From Saussurea involucrata (Eukaryota > Streptophyta > Magnoliopsida > Asterales > Asteraceae): 64,000 bases of DNA. Made by a program: the position numbers and the translations under genes. Positions within the stretch are counted from its first letter, which is position 1, and every line of letters starts with the position of its first letter. Below, one piece after another: positions 8,027 to 19,881 of this stretch. The notes below the pieces were generated by a model. That model was not told the origin of the DNA, did not search any database, and saw only the letters and a program-made list of their open reading frames with translations. Location of the stretch: positions 36,873,501 through 36,937,500 of the forward strand of contig CM066314.1 in assembly GCA_033807775.1 (NCBI GenBank), read 5' to 3'.

Positions 8027-10880
8027 GTTACCTCTTACAACTCAATCAAGTGGAACGTGCAGTTCTTGAATTCTCTCTTTGCAAGACACTATCCGTGAGT
8101 ATCAAGAAGTGTTTGATTGGCCTAATAGTTTGCCTCCAGTCAGACAGAAAGAGCATTCGATTGTTCTAAAAGAGGGAGTGAATCCCATTTCGGTTCGGCC
8201 TTATAGATATCCCCATGCGCAGAAGACAGAGATAGAGCGACTCGTGCGCTACATGTTACAGGAAGGCATCATTCGACCCTCTAACAGTCCTTTTTCTAGC
8301 CCGGTCTTGTTGGTAAAAAATAAGGACGGGTCGTGGAGGTTTTGTGTTGATTATCGAGCACTAAATAAAGCCATAATTCTAGGTAAATATCCTATTCCCG
8401 TGATTGACGAGCTGCTGGATGAGTTGCACGGTTCTTGAATTTTTTCCAAGTTAGACTTAAAGTCAGGGTATCATCAAATACGTGTCAAAAGCAAGGATGT
8501 CAACAAAACGGCATTTCGAACCCACGAGGGACACTACGAGTTCCTTGTGATGCCCTTCGGACTAACAAACGCCACGGAAACTTTTCAATCATTGATGAAT
8601 GAGGTGTTCCCTCCTTTCTTGCGCGATTTTGTACTTGTATTTTTTGATGATATCTTGGTGTTTAGTCGCAGTGAACAGCAACATGTGGGGCATCTAGCAG
8701 CTGTGTTAGATCACAGCTGGAAAAACATCAATTGTACGCTAATCCGGCTAAGTGTGAAATAGGCAAGACTGAGGTGTCCTATCTTGGTCATGTTATATCA
8801 GCGGCAGGTGTATCGGTGGATCCCGAGAAGATTAGAGCCATGGTGGAGTGGCCATTGCCCAAGAATTTAAGGGAGTTGCGTGGATTCTTGGGTTTGACTG
8901 GGTACTACCGCAAATTCATAGTCGTGTACGCCCATTTGGCTTTCCCTCTCTCGGAGCAGCTGAAGAGGGACAACTTCGGGTGGACGGAGGCAGCCTCAAC
9001 TGCCTTCCAAGTTCCAACAACTAAAGACAGCCCTCACTAAAGCCCCGGTGCTAGCGATTCCCGACTTCACCCAGCTCTTCATAGCTGAAGCTGACACTTC
9101 GGGGTATGGCCTGGGAGCGGGGTTAGTCCAAAATAACCACCCCATTGCATACTATAGCCAAGTTTTGGGCACGATGAACCGTTTGAAGTCGGTATACGAG
9201 AAAGAATTAATGGCCATAGTTTTGGCGGTGCAGAAGTAGAGACACTACCTTTTGGGCCGACACTTTGTGATTCGAACCGACCAAAGGAGCCTCAAGTACC
9301 TTTTGGAGCAACGGGAAGTTGGAGCGGATTACTAGAAATGGATGAGCAAGCTGCTGGGTTATGAATTTGAAATTAATTATAAGTCGGGAGTAGCAAATCG
9401 AGTGGCCGATGCCTTGAACCAGAATTGAGCACCATAGTGTCCTCTTGGACAATACCTATGGAGGAATTGGATAAGGAAATCAAAGTTGATCCCACAGGTT
9501 AAGAAAGACATTAAAACGGCAGGAAAGATTCATGTGGGGTATGCGATAGAACATGGACATCTTCTATACAAAGGGCAGATGGTAATTCCTCACACATCAT
9601 CCTTGATTCCAAAGTTGTTTCTCGAGTATCATGATTCCATCATAGGTGGCACGGTGGAGAATTGAAAACATACCAGCATCTGAATGGTTCTGGCTAGGGA
9701 TGCGGCGGGCTGTCAAGAAATACGTACAAGCTTGTACGGTTTGCCAACAACAAAAAACTTTGACTACCCACCCCGCGGGGCTGCTACAGCCTCTGCCCGT
9801 GCCCGCTCATGTGTGGGACCAAATCACCATGGATTTTATTGAAGACCTTCCGCGATCAAATGGATTCGACACGGTGTTGGTAGTTGTTGATCGTTTGACT
9901 AAATTTGCCCACTTCGTAGCTTTGAAACATCCATTTACTTCAGTTTCAGTGGCTGACGTATTCATTAAAGAAATAGTCCGACTGCATGGGTTTCTAACAA
10001 CCATCGTGTCGGACCGTGATAAAATTTTCATGAGTAATTTTTGGCGGGAACTCTTCCGCATCCAAGGTACCACATTATTGAGGAGTACGGCGTACCATCC
10101 CCAGACTCATGGGCAATCTGAAATTGTGAACAAGTCAGTCGAGACTTACCTTCGATGCTTCATCCACGGTAACCCCCGTAAGTGGTTAAAGTGGCTGGCT
10201 TGGGCGGAGTTCTGGTACAATACCTCGTATCACACAGCCACCAAGTACACTCCTTTCAAAGCTTTATATGGCAGGGATCCCCCCGTCTCAATCAGGCACA
10301 TGGTGGGTGTACAAGTGTGTCATCACCGGAGGAAATTCTAATGGAGAGAGATGCAGTACTGGATGAACTTCGAGCCTATCTCTTGCAAGCTCAGCAACAT
10401 ATGAAGACTGTTTCCGATAAATCTCGTAAGGATGTTAGCTTCAAAGTTGGGAATTGGGTTTATCTGAAACTCCAACCATATCGACAAAAGTCTCTGGCAC
10501 GTCGGTCGTTCCAGAAACTAGCTGCTCGATTTTATGGGCCGTATGAAATTGTTCAACGAATTGGAGCGGTTGCTTACAAATTACGGTTCCCGGATAGTAC
10601 TAAGATCCATCCGGTTTTCCATGTGTCCCAGTTGAAGAAAGCCATCGGCGACCAACCGGTATCACCATCCTTACCCCCACACATCAACGCTGATTTGGAG
10701 CTCGAGGTAGAACCTGAGGCACTCTTAGAAGTTCGGTCGACGGAGGATGAGAAAGGCCAACATGTGGAGGTTTTACTAAAATGGAAGAACCTTCCTGATC
10801 ATGAATCCACCAGGGAAGATTTTGCCACAATGCATCACGCTTTTCCTAACTTCCACCTTGAGGACAAGGTGATGCTTTAG
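8027..10880 (+). pseudogene. pol: Dead chromodomain Ty3/gypsy pol, copy 1
   Basis: Domains in order: RT (about 8070-8760, with FFDDIL at the active site and the VDYRALNK motif), RNase H (about 8990-9430, start EADTSGYGLGAGL), integrase (about 9640-10340, core motifs MDFIEDLP, VSDRDKIF and the catalytic Glu in QSEIVNK), then a C-terminal chromodomain (about 10690-10880, HVEVLLKWKNLPDHESTRED). This order identifies a chromovirus. Gag and protease are absent. Reading is broken by many lesions, including TGA at 8436-8438, TAG at 9237-9239 and frameshifts near 8080, 8760, 9010 and 10330. The first two stops are shared with copy 2, so both descend from one dead copy. Confidence 0.9.
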
Positions 10881-10891
10881 GGGCAAGGTAA

Positions 10892-11265
10892 TGTTAAATA
10901 TCCTCCCCTTCGATTCACCTACACTAGGAAAAAGGTTCCAAGGAAACAAGGTCAGGTGGGGTCCATGAGGGACAGGACTACAGGGGACAATGGGTAATAT
11001 CATGATTGGAGCTGTCTGAGAGAATTGTTGGGAGAGGGGTATTGGAGTAATTTCTTAAATAAATCTGTTATGGATATGAGTATAAAAGGGCTGTATGGGG
11101 TATTGGCGTACGTATCTAGAATTTTCACTGAGTCTTGTAATGGGAGAGACTAGCCTCTCAAATAGCTAGCAGGTCCTTATTTTATTTGTTCTCCTTTAAT
11201 CATTCAGCTAGTTTTTCCCAGATTTGAGTCTATATATTTTGATTCATCAGACTAAGTTCATAACA
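10892..11265 (+). repeat. 3' LTR of the chromovirus (374 bp)
   Basis: Starts TGTTAAATATCC and ends TTCATAACA, giving TGTTA/TAACA termini, with the purine-rich GGGGCAAGG just upstream at 10880-10888. A TATA box TATAAAAG is at 11081-11088. It is directly followed by repeat Y. No matching full 5' LTR exists in the window. Confidence 0.85.
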
Positions 11266-11347
11266 CATGGCAGCAGTTGGAACATAAATTATGGACCGTA
11301 ATACTAAATAGACATACGGGTTGGGTTCCGGTGAGAAGGGAAGCTAT

Positions 11348-11515
11348 GGTGAGAAGCGTAACAAAGGATCTGGACCCTTTGATCAATCCTAATTGAAGAT
11401 CAACGCTAATGAGATGCACCGGATCAATTTCCTTCTAAAGCGCAGTTCATGGGTTAGGGTGAGATTAAAGGTGATCAACAGTCCAGATCCCTTCTTAGTT
11501 CTTACGCTTCTCACC
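11348..11515. mobile_element. MITE-like core of repeat Y
   Basis: Imperfect terminal inverted repeats of about 37 bp: GGTGAGAAGCGTAACAAAGG at the left, and on the right the complement of GGTGAGAAGCGTAAGAA (with a small local insertion in this copy). Internal length is about 90 bp. No convincing target duplication, so superfamily is open. A diverged relative lies at about 34985-35130. Confidence 0.55.
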
Positions 11516-12157
11516 TTCACTCTGTTTCTTCCAGAGGCGGATTTTAGAACTTTATTTCACTTGTGGCTCAAAATAATTACCGTAATAAAAATTAATTATA
11601 AAAAGTATGATTTTCATCAAAAATGATAAACAAGTTACCTCTTACAATTGTTGAACCAACAAAACAACCAATTGAAAACCAACAAAAATCCACACGACAG
11701 TGAAACATACATATTGTCCAGTGTCAATGGTAAAAAAACTAAACAAGCTTCAAACTATCCACATAGCAGCTGCGCATGAATTGCAAAACGATATTCCAAA
11801 TGGCAAGCAAACAATGTTCCAAATCTAAAGAGTAACAGAGCAATTAAAAAAACAGCAATTGAATAACTAAACAAGCAAATAAGAAATTCCAATTCAGGCT
11901 CAAACAGTTCAACACAAGTTCATGATTCATGAATCAAACAAATGAAAAACAACAAAAATATAAAGTATAGTTGGAATTTAAATTCTGGTACCTTGAGTTG
12001 AATCATATCAAATCAAGAGAGTAGAGGTTGTGTCGCACTTAAATCAGAAATCGAGCTATTAGGGTTTAAGATCGAGCCTGTGTAGCACTTCGAGTTCATC
12101 CATTTGTGAAGTCGAGAGAGTCCGAGAGAATCAGACGATTGACGATTACCGAGTTTA

Positions 12158-12466
12158 GGGCGTGTTTCATGAAATCGGTGGAAGTGTGGATCATGGATGC
12201 GGGTTTGGCATGTCGGCTCAAAATTTAGACCCGTGTGTAAAGTGTTTGGACCTAGAGAGTTAGGGCATGGTAGGAAATGACTTAATGGGCTTAATAGCCC
12301 ATATCTCAGCTATAAAAATGTGTTTTGTCTATAGCTTATTGATTCATATCATAAGTTACTCTCACAACAAACAAAGAGCAAAATATCTCAATCTATATAG
12401 ACAGATTAATATATACAGTTAACTTTATCTGTACAGAATTTAATGAAAAACCAACCAAACAGCCTC
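12158..12466. mobile_element. PIF/Harbinger-like (Tourist-type) MITE in repeat Y
   Basis: 309 bp flanked by TTA (12155-12157 and 12467-12469). Ends are GGGCGTGTTTCATG and the complement of GAGGCTGTTTGGTTGG, an imperfect terminal inverted repeat. It contains a TATA-like CTATAAAAATG, so it may supply a promoter upstream of the gag units. The same insert is in the other Y copies, although its left edge is deleted at about 21110. Confidence 0.55.
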
Positions 12467-12591
12467 TTAGAAATAAATAAAAGCCCAAATTTGAACATGG
12501 CCAATGTCCGGCACAAAAAACCCAAGCCTAGTGAGTCTGAAGTTCGGCCTATGTCAAAGTTTTTTCATAACAGACCGAGTTCATAACAGAG

Positions 12592-12603
12592 TGGTATCAG
12601 AGC
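12592..12603 (+). other. Primer binding site, initiator tRNA-Met
   Basis: TGGTATCAGAGC three bases after TTCATAACA. The same site is at 17197-17208 and 21538-21549; it is mutated in the copies near 56648 and 60925. Confidence 0.8.
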
Positions 12604-12620
12604 ACTTGGTCCAGCTTTCA

Positions 12621-12840
12621 ATGGTGCCCCCAAAAACAGATCAAGTAACGCAGAGGGTGGAATCTATGGAAGAAGATTTATCTGCAGTTAAAACCTCAGT
12701 GACGGGCTTACAACAATCCCTTACTGATCAACTCACCGTGATAACTAAAAAATTGGCAGAGATAACAGCAGAAAATCAACAGATGCATTCGACAATTCGT
12801 GACGAAGTAAGAGCTACTTTACTTGAACCTACCAATTCTT
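12621..12840 (+). pseudogene. gag: Gypsy gag stub, copy 1
   Basis: Encodes the first ~73 residues of a chromovirus gag, beginning MVPPKTDQVTQRVE, mostly a predicted coiled coil (heptads in LSAVKTSVTGLQQSLTDQL). The gag homology stops at CCAATTCTT (12840) and joins the eL36 duplication block; the frame runs on to a stop at 12893 through unrelated DNA. Compare the longer gag at 56676-57985. Confidence 0.8.
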
Positions 12841-13256
12841 TGAGATGTAATTCAACAGATGCAGGTTTTGTAATTGAAAAGTTCATATTGTAAATGAGGA
12901 TAGTATGTATTATTGAGATGTAATTCACTTACTTAAACATTGCTAGAATTCTAAATAAGGGAGCTCTTAGCATAGCTGAGCCTTCAAATAAAATAATTAA
13001 ATTAACAAAAATGGACTATCTGCAATTTGTATGAACAGCTGTTCCAAGAATTATGTTTCATGTACAATAGGACCTCATTGCTACCCGAGTCGAAATATAT
13101 TCTACTAAATCATATGGATGTATCTTTAAGTGAATGGATTTATCTGCTTGGAGGTTGCCCTTTTGTGTTTGGAGTATTGATAACACCTGTAAAACTTGTG
13201 GTATTGTATTATGTAATATTTATTTTACTTGGATGTGATTCTCTTTTCAGTACAAA

Positions 13257-13797
13257 ATGGCTCCAAAACAGCCAAATACTGGACTCTTTGTGGGTCTAAA
13301 CAAGGGACATGTTGTGACCAAGAAGGAGTTAGCACCACGCCCTTCTGATAGGAAAGGGGTAAGTAATAAATCGTGTAGTGCCATGTGGCGGTCTTTTATA
13401 AGAACATCTAGTTCATAATATCAGCCGTCTTATTTTGCTTTTTGGTTTTGGTGGTTTGTTTAGAAAACAAGTAAGAGATCACACTTTGTGCGAAACCTTA
13501 TCAGAGAGGTTGCTGGATTTGCTCCTTATGAGAAGAGAATTACAGAGCTTCTGAAAGTTGGAAAAGACAAACGTGCCCTCAAAGTGGCCAAGCGTAAGTT
13601 GGGCACACACAAGAGGGCAAAGAAGAAGCGCGAGGAGATGTCCAACGTTCTCCGCAAGATGAGGTAACTCCAAATCTTTACATATTATTAGTAAGCTTCA
13701 TAAAATACCGGTATCATGGTATGATGGAGTTACTTGATATCTCACTTGGGGTTTATATTCTTGCAGGTCTGGTGGAGGTGCTGAGAAGAAAAAGTGA
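13257..13797 (+). CDS. RPL36: Large-subunit ribosomal protein eL36, copy A (spliced)
   Basis: Three coding exons, 13257-13358, 13464-13663 and 13767-13797, total 333 nt for 110 aa plus stop, the usual plant eL36 size. All introns are GT-AG. The protein starts MAPKQPNTGLFVGLNKGH and carries the eL36 core HFVRNLIREVAGFAPYEKR, ending in a Lys-rich tail. eL36 is a structural protein of the cytosolic 60S subunit. A CAG acceptor at 13250 sits 6 bp before the ATG, so the gene has an intron in its 5' UTR; its donor may be at 12864/12865, but the matching first exon and promoter are not recognisable because a gag stub lies there. Coding sequence is intact; expression is uncertain. Confidence 0.9.
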
Positions 13798-14426
13798 GGT
13801 TTTTTTTGTTGTTGTTTCAGAACGTTAAAATATCTTTTGAGATTTGCGTTAAATAGAAGGGTAGTGGTTTTGGTATTTATTCAACTTTCTTGTATTATGA
13901 TTTTGGATTTTGATTCAAGGTTGTTATTTGCACCTCTTTGTTGGTTACTTGGTCAAGTTTTTCCTTTTACGAACTTGATTTCCTGCTCGTTGTCCAGTAA
14001 ATGGCTTGGGACTTGGGAAATTCAACGAAAGTTTAACGTTTTAAAAATGAATTGATCAGGTGCATTTCATTCTAATGTGCCATCCATTTCTCCACAAAAA
14101 TAGTCGGCTAACTTTAAAACACAAACAGTACTCTTTGGTTTTACTTTTAGACCTTTTGTGTTCCCAAAAATTGCCAAACAACATTCTGACCCTTGCCAAA
14201 ATAGAATCTAATCCAGTGTCAATGGAAGTCTTTACATTTTACAACCTTAACAAAATCAAACAAACCCAATATATTCCATTCAAAAGTGAGGTGTAAAATG
14301 AATGCAAACCTGTAGGTACTTACATGGCTATTTCTCAAAATAGAAAACAGAATAGACAAAAGCATAACATTTGAATCAAAAGGCCAACTTGCCAAGTCTT
14401 TTCATGCTAATGTTGTTATTCCATAG
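13798..14426. other. Spacer between eL36 and the 140-aa gene, copy A
   Basis: Holds the eL36 3' UTR region and, at about 14045-14100, half of the MITE that is complete in copy B near 34985-35130. The stretch 14100-14330 does not match copy B. I see no gene. Confidence 0.6.
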
Positions 14427-14849
14427 TCAACTCTTTTTCTTCTTCCCTGTAACTAAATCATCATCATTATCATCACCAAACAACTCAGCTATCCTCTTCT
14501 TCCTATCCGGACCGATATAAGCTATCAACTCTTCCACGCCCATTTCCCGAAACTCTTCACTGATTTCTTGTTTTACTATATTCGAATCATCTACACACCC
14601 GGAAACAGATTCAGCCACGTCCGGATTATCACCCAACCGTTCATTTAGGAATTGCATCAACACAAAACTGAGACCTCTAAGCATCTTCAAATCGAATTTG
14701 TTTGATAACGATCCATGCCCGATAAAAGACGCCCTTCGGATGGCCATCTCCTTCAGACTGATGAGTAGATCGAGCTCAGATTCCGAGAGAGAACAGAGCC
14801 ACCGAACATCTTCAATCCGACTGTCTCCTAACATCTCAACCCTTGGCAT
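14427..14849 (-). CDS. Conserved-looking protein of unknown function, copy A (140 aa)
   Basis: Single intact ORF read right to left, start at 14849. The N-terminal part has predicted helices (DVRWLCSLSESELDLLISLK and a region with FDLKMLRGLSFVLMQFL); the C-terminus is acidic then Lys-rich, ending in a GKKKKS tail that could be a nuclear signal. No catalytic motif or membrane segment. That it is a real gene is supported by its duplication: copy B keeps the same reading except where broken by a 5-bp insertion and the Athila. No introns are evident within the ORF. Function not recognised. Confidence 0.6.
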   Translation of the reverse strand: MPRVEMLGDSRIEDVRWLCSLSESELDLLISLKEMAIRRASFIGHGSLSNKFDLKMLRGLSFVLMQFLNERLGDNPDVAESVSGCVDDSNIVKQEISEEFREMGVEELIAYIGPDRKKRIAELFGDDNDDDLVTGKKKKS

Positions 14850-15535
14850 GTAAAGAATAAAAAAAAATTATTTCAAGAACTTCTAATCCTGCTGATAGAT
14901 TGATATCGAAGAAAAATATTGATCAAAACTATAGAATTCTAAAATGTTCTTATTTAAAAACACACAACATATAATAATCCAACAAACAAATAACGATTAC
15001 CGTATACTTATCTGACAAATATTTGTTTCATGATTGACTATATATGTTCGCTAGATTGTTTATTGTCATGGTGGAAAAAATCCACACTTATCCAACCCCA
15101 TAAAACTGACGGAATTCTAGGATCCCTCCTCGGGGTAAATACTTTTATGCATACCTCTTCTGTTTTGAAATGTTAATTACCAAACAAATAAAACTACTAT
15201 CAAAAACTTACAATTTCTTTAATATTAACCAGTTTAATATTTGTTTCAAAATCACCAAAAGAAGTTTTTTTGAGTCAAATTGCTCACCTATCATGCCGGC
15301 AAATAATTCTACCGGAAATGTTACATACTCGATGTTGGCAAATGACCTAATACTGTATTTGTCTCTTGGCAATTAACCATGTGCAAATCAGCCATCTCAA
15401 ATATCATCTCAAATATCAGGAACTTAGAGAACAATCCATTTTCATGAGAACAAATGAAGGTACCCTTATATTGTGTGAAAGTAGTTGTGAAAACTGTGAA
15501 GGTACCTATATATTATGTGAATGTTACAACCTTCA
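14850..15535. other. Upstream region of the 140-aa gene
   Basis: AT-rich, shared with 49361-49735 and 54285-54606 of copy B. It contains the empty target site of the copy-B Helitron at about 15216-15230 (TTTAATATTAACC). It should hold the promoter of the 140-aa gene, but I cannot pick out a TATA box with confidence. Confidence 0.6.
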
Positions 15536-15945
15536 CAAATATAACATAACCTTTACAACACACAGTAATATATGATGAAAATGTTACAATCTTCACATAA
15601 TATAAGGGTCAACAAAAGTGAAAAATTATTGCCTGATCTATCTCGACTCAATGAACTTAAATATATGATGGTTAACAATGAAAAACAAACACATGTTATC
15701 AACAACAAAAAGAATATATCCTTTGGGATGAAAAAATTGAACTTTTACTTTGCATTAAAGTGAATAAAGATGGTCTGCAATTATGGTAACTTATATTCAA
15801 CCACAGTCACCCAATAACATGTTGTAAGGATTGATTGTTTCATAGTTCCTAGCATGCTTTATTTTCTAGTAAAGGAACTTCAATATCAGGCTCATTATGA
15901 GACAAATAAGAATCACTAATTCTAAACCAACCACCATAGCAGCAG
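15536..15945 (+). repeat. Repeat X, forward, with a 340-bp internal deletion
   Basis: Matches 54607-55313 except that 54873-55213 is missing at the AAGG microhomology near 15834. Continues into repeat Y. No gene. Confidence 0.8.
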
Positions 15946-17193
15946 TTGGAACATAAATTATGGACCGTATTACTAATTAGACATACGGGTTGGGTTCAAG
16001 TGAGAAGGGAAGCTATGGTGAGAAGCGTAACAAAGGATCTGGACCCTTTGATCAATCCTAATTGAAGATCAACGCTAATGAGATGCACATGATCAATTAC
16101 CTTCTAAAGAGCAGTTCATGGGTTAGGGTGAGATTAAAAGTGATCAACAGTCCATATCCCTTCTTACGCTTCTCACCTTCTCTGTTTCCAGAGGCGGATT
16201 TTAGAACTTTTTTTCACTTGTGGCACAAAATAATTACCGTGATAAATATTAATTATAAAAAGTAAGATTTTCATCAAAAATGATAAACAAGTTACCTCTT
16301 ACAATTGTTGAACCAACAAAACAACCAATTGAAAACCAACAAAAATCCACACAACAGTGAAACATACATATTGTCCAATGTCAATGGTAAAAAACTAAAC
16401 AAGCTTCAAACTATCCACATAGCAGCTGCGCATGAATTGCAAAACGATATTCCAAATGCAAAGCAAACAATGTTCCAAATCTAAGGAGTAACAGAGCAAT
16501 TAAAAAAAACAGCAATTGAACAACCAAACAAGCAAATAAGAAATTCAAATTGAGGTTCAAACAGTTCAAGTTCATGATTCATGAATCAAACAAATGGAAA
16601 AACAACAAAAATATAAAGTATAGTTGGAATTTAAATTCTGGTACCTTGAGTTGAATCAGATCAAATCAAGAGAGTAGAGGCTGTGTAGCACTTCGAGTTC
16701 ACCCGTTTGTGAAGTCGAGAGAGTCCGAGAGAATCAGACGATTGACGATTACCGAATTTAGGGCGTGTTTCATGAAATCGGTGGAAGTGTGGATCATGGA
16801 TGCGGGTTTGGCATGTCGGCTCAAAATTTAGACCCATGTGTAAAGTGTTTGGACCTAGAGAGTTAGGGCATGTTAGGAAATGACTTAATGGGCTTAATAG
16901 CCCATATCTCAGCTATAAAAATGTGTTTTGTCTATAGCTTATTGATTCATATCATAAGTTACTCTCACAACAAACAAAGAGCAAAATATCTCAATCTATA
17001 TAGACAGATTAATACATACAGTTAACTTTATCTATACAAAATTTAATGAAAAACCAACGAAACAGCCTCTTAGAAATAAAAAAAAAAGCCCAAATTTGAA
17101 CATGGCCAATGTCCGGCACAAAAAACCCAAGCCTAGTGAGTCTGAAGTTCGGCCTATGTCAAAGTTTTTTCATAACAGACCGAGTTCATAACA
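15946..17193 (+). repeat. Repeat Y, forward copy 2
   Basis: Same content as 11266-12588, including the MITE core and the Harbinger-like insert. A short deletion is present near 16680. Ends GTTCATAACA before the PBS at 17197-17208. Confidence 0.85.
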
Positions 17194-17225
17194 GAGTGGT
17201 ATCAGAGCACTTGGTCCAACTTTCA

Positions 17226-17444
17226 ATGGTGCCCCCAAGAACAAATCAAGTAACGTAGAGGGTGGAATCTATGGAAGTAGAGTTATCTGCAGTTAAAACC
17301 TCAGTAACGGGCTTACAACAATCCCTTACTGATCAACTCACCGTGATAACTAAAAAATTGGCAGAGATAACAGCAGAAAATCAACAGATGCGTTCGACAA
17401 TTCGTGACGAAGTAAGAGCTACTTTACTTGAACCTACCAATTCT
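17226..17444 (+). pseudogene. gag: Gypsy gag stub, copy 2
   Basis: Begins at the same ATG as copy 1 but has a TAG stop at codon 11. Homology ends at CCAATTCT (17444), where it is fused directly to the RT region of pol. Confidence 0.8.
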
Positions 17445-19870
17445 GGATGAGTTGCACGGTTCTTGAATTTTTTCCAAGTTAGACTTAAAGTCAGGGTATC
17501 ATCAAATACGTGTCAAAAGCAAGGATGTCAACAAAACGGCATTTCAAACCCACGAGGGACACTACGAGTTCCTTGTGATGCCCTTCGGACTAACAAACGC
17601 CCCGGCCACTTTTCAATCATTGATGAATGAGGTGTTCCGTCCTTTCTTGCGCGATTTTGTACTTTGTATTTTTTGATGATATCTTGGTGTTTAGTCGCAG
17701 TGAACAGCAACATGTGGGGCATCTAGCAGCTGTGTTAGATCACAGCTGGCAAAACATCAATTGTACGCTAATCCGGCTAAGTGTGAAATAGGCAAGACTG
17801 AAGTGTCCTATCTTGGTCATGTTATATCGGCGGCGGGTGTATCGGTGGATCCCGAGAAGATTAGAGCCATGGTGGAATGGCCCTTGCCCAAGAATTTAAG
17901 GGAGTTGCGTGGATTCTTGGGTTTGACGGGGTACTACCGCAAATTCATAGTCGTGTACGCCCATTTGGCTTTCCCTCTCACGGAGCAGCTGAAAAGGGAC
18001 AACTTCGGGTGGACGGAGGCAGCCTCAACTGCCTTCCAAGTTCCAACAACTAAAGACAACCCTCCTCAATAAAGCCCCGGTGCTAGCGATTCCCGACTTC
18101 ACCCAGCTCTTCATAGCTGAAGCTGACACTTCGGGGTATGGCCTGGGAGCGGGGTTAGTCCAAAATAACCACCCCATTGCATACTATAGCCAAGTTTTGG
18201 GCATGATGAACCTTTTGAAGTCGGTATACGAGAAAGAATTAATGGCCATAGTTTTGGCGGTGCAGAAGTAGAGACACTACCTTTTGGGCCGACACTTTGT
18301 GATTCGAACCGACCAAAGGAGCCTCAAGTACCTTTTGGAGCAACGGGAAGTTGAAGCGGATTACCATAAATGGATGAGCAAGCTGCTGGGTTATGATTTT
18401 GAAATTAATTATAAGCCGGGAGTAGCAAATCGAGTGGCCGATGCCTTGAACCAGAATTGAGCACCATAGTGCCCTCTTGGACAATACCTATGGAGGAATT
18501 GGATAAAGAAAACAAAGTTGATCCTACAGGTTAAGAAAGACATTAAAACGGCAGAAAAGATTCATGTGGGGTATGCGATAGAACATGGACATCTTCTATA
18601 CAAAGGGCAGATGGTAATTCCTCACCGTCATAGGTAGGCACGGTGGAGAATTGAAAACATACCAGCATCTGAATGGTTCTGGCTAGGGATGCGGCGGGCT
18701 GTCAAGAAATACGTACAAGCTTGTACGGTTTTTGCCAACAACAAAAAACTTTGACTACCCACCCTGCGGGCTGCTACAGCCTCTGCTCGTGCCCGCTCAC
18801 GTGTGGGACGAAATCACCATGGATTTTATTGAAGACCTTCCGCGATCAAATGGATTCGACACGGTGTTGGTGGTTGTTGATCGTTTGACTAAATTTGCCC
18901 ACTTCGTAGCTTTGAAACATCCATTTACTGCAGTTTCAGTGGCTGGCGTATTCATTAAAGAAATAGTCCGACTGCATGGGTTTCTAACAACCATCGTGTC
19001 GAACCGTGATAAAATTTTCATGAGTAATTTTTGGTGGGAACTCTTCCGCATCCAAGGTACCACATTATTGAGGAGTACGGCATACCATCCCCAGACTCAT
19101 GGGCAATCTGAAATTGTGAACAAGTCAGTAGAGACTTACCTTCGATGCTTCATCCACGGTAACCCTCGTAAGTAGTTAAAGTGGCTGGCTTGGGCGGAGT
19201 TCTGGTACAATACCTCGTATCACACAGCCACCAAGTACACTCCTTTCAAAGCTTTATATGGCACGGATCCCCCCGTCTCAATCGGGCACATGGTGGGTGT
19301 ACAAGTGTGTCATCACCGAAGGAAATTCTAATGGAGAGAGATGCAGTACTGGATGAACTTCGAGCCAATCTCTTGCGAGCTCAGCAACATATGAAGACTG
19401 TTTCCGATAAATCTCGTAAGGATGTTAGCTTCAAAGTTGGGAATTGGGTTTATTTGAAACTCCAACCATATCGACAAAAGTCTCTGGCACGTCGGCCGTT
19501 CCAGAAACTGGCTGCTCGATTTTATGGGTCGTATGAAATTGTTCAACGAATTGTAGCGGTTGCTTACAAATTACGGTTCCCAGATAGTACTAAGATCCAT
19601 CCGGTTTTCCATGTGTCCCAGTTGAAGAAAGCCATCGGCGACCAACCGGTATCACCATCCTTACCCCCACACATCAACGCTGATTTGGAGCTCGAGGTAG
19701 AACCTGAGGCACTCTTAGAAGTTCGGTCGACGGAGGATGAGAAAGGCCAACATGTGGAGGTTTTACTAAAATGGAAGAACCTTCCTGATCATGAATCCAC
19801 CAGGGAAGATTTTGCCACAATGCATCACGCTTTTCCTAACTTCCACCTTGAGGACAAGGTGATGCTTTAG
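17445..19870 (+). pseudogene. pol: Dead chromodomain Ty3/gypsy pol, copy 2
   Basis: Same domain order as copy 1 but starts inside RT at the equivalent of 8420, so gag C-terminus, protease and early RT are deleted. It keeps RT (17445-17770), RNase H (from 18080), integrase (18640-19300) and chromodomain (to 19870). It shares the stops TGA (17464-17466) and TAG (18269-18271) with copy 1 and adds its own TAG near 19173. Not functional. Confidence 0.9.
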
Positions 19871-19881
19871 GGGCAAGGTAA

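Larger units (their letters stand above)
11266..12588 (+). repeat. Repeat Y, forward copy 1
   Basis: Shared with 15946-17193, 20229-21534, 55314-56640 and, reversed, 60920-62210 and 1-772. It begins CAGCAGTTGGAAC near 11270 and ends ACCGAGTTCATAACA, only about 16 bp of which resembles the end of the 374-bp gypsy LTR. No gene. It leads straight into a tRNA-Met PBS and gag. Confidence 0.85.
12861..17444 (+). repeat. Segmental duplication, copy A
   Basis: Collinear with copy B (32597-56895) over eL36, the 140-aa gene, X, Y and the gag stub. Relative to B it lacks the Athila, the Helitron and the 382-bp Harbinger MITE, and it has lost about 870 bp after 14040 (TTTT junction) and about 340 bp at 15834 (AAGG junction). 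Confidence 0.85.
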
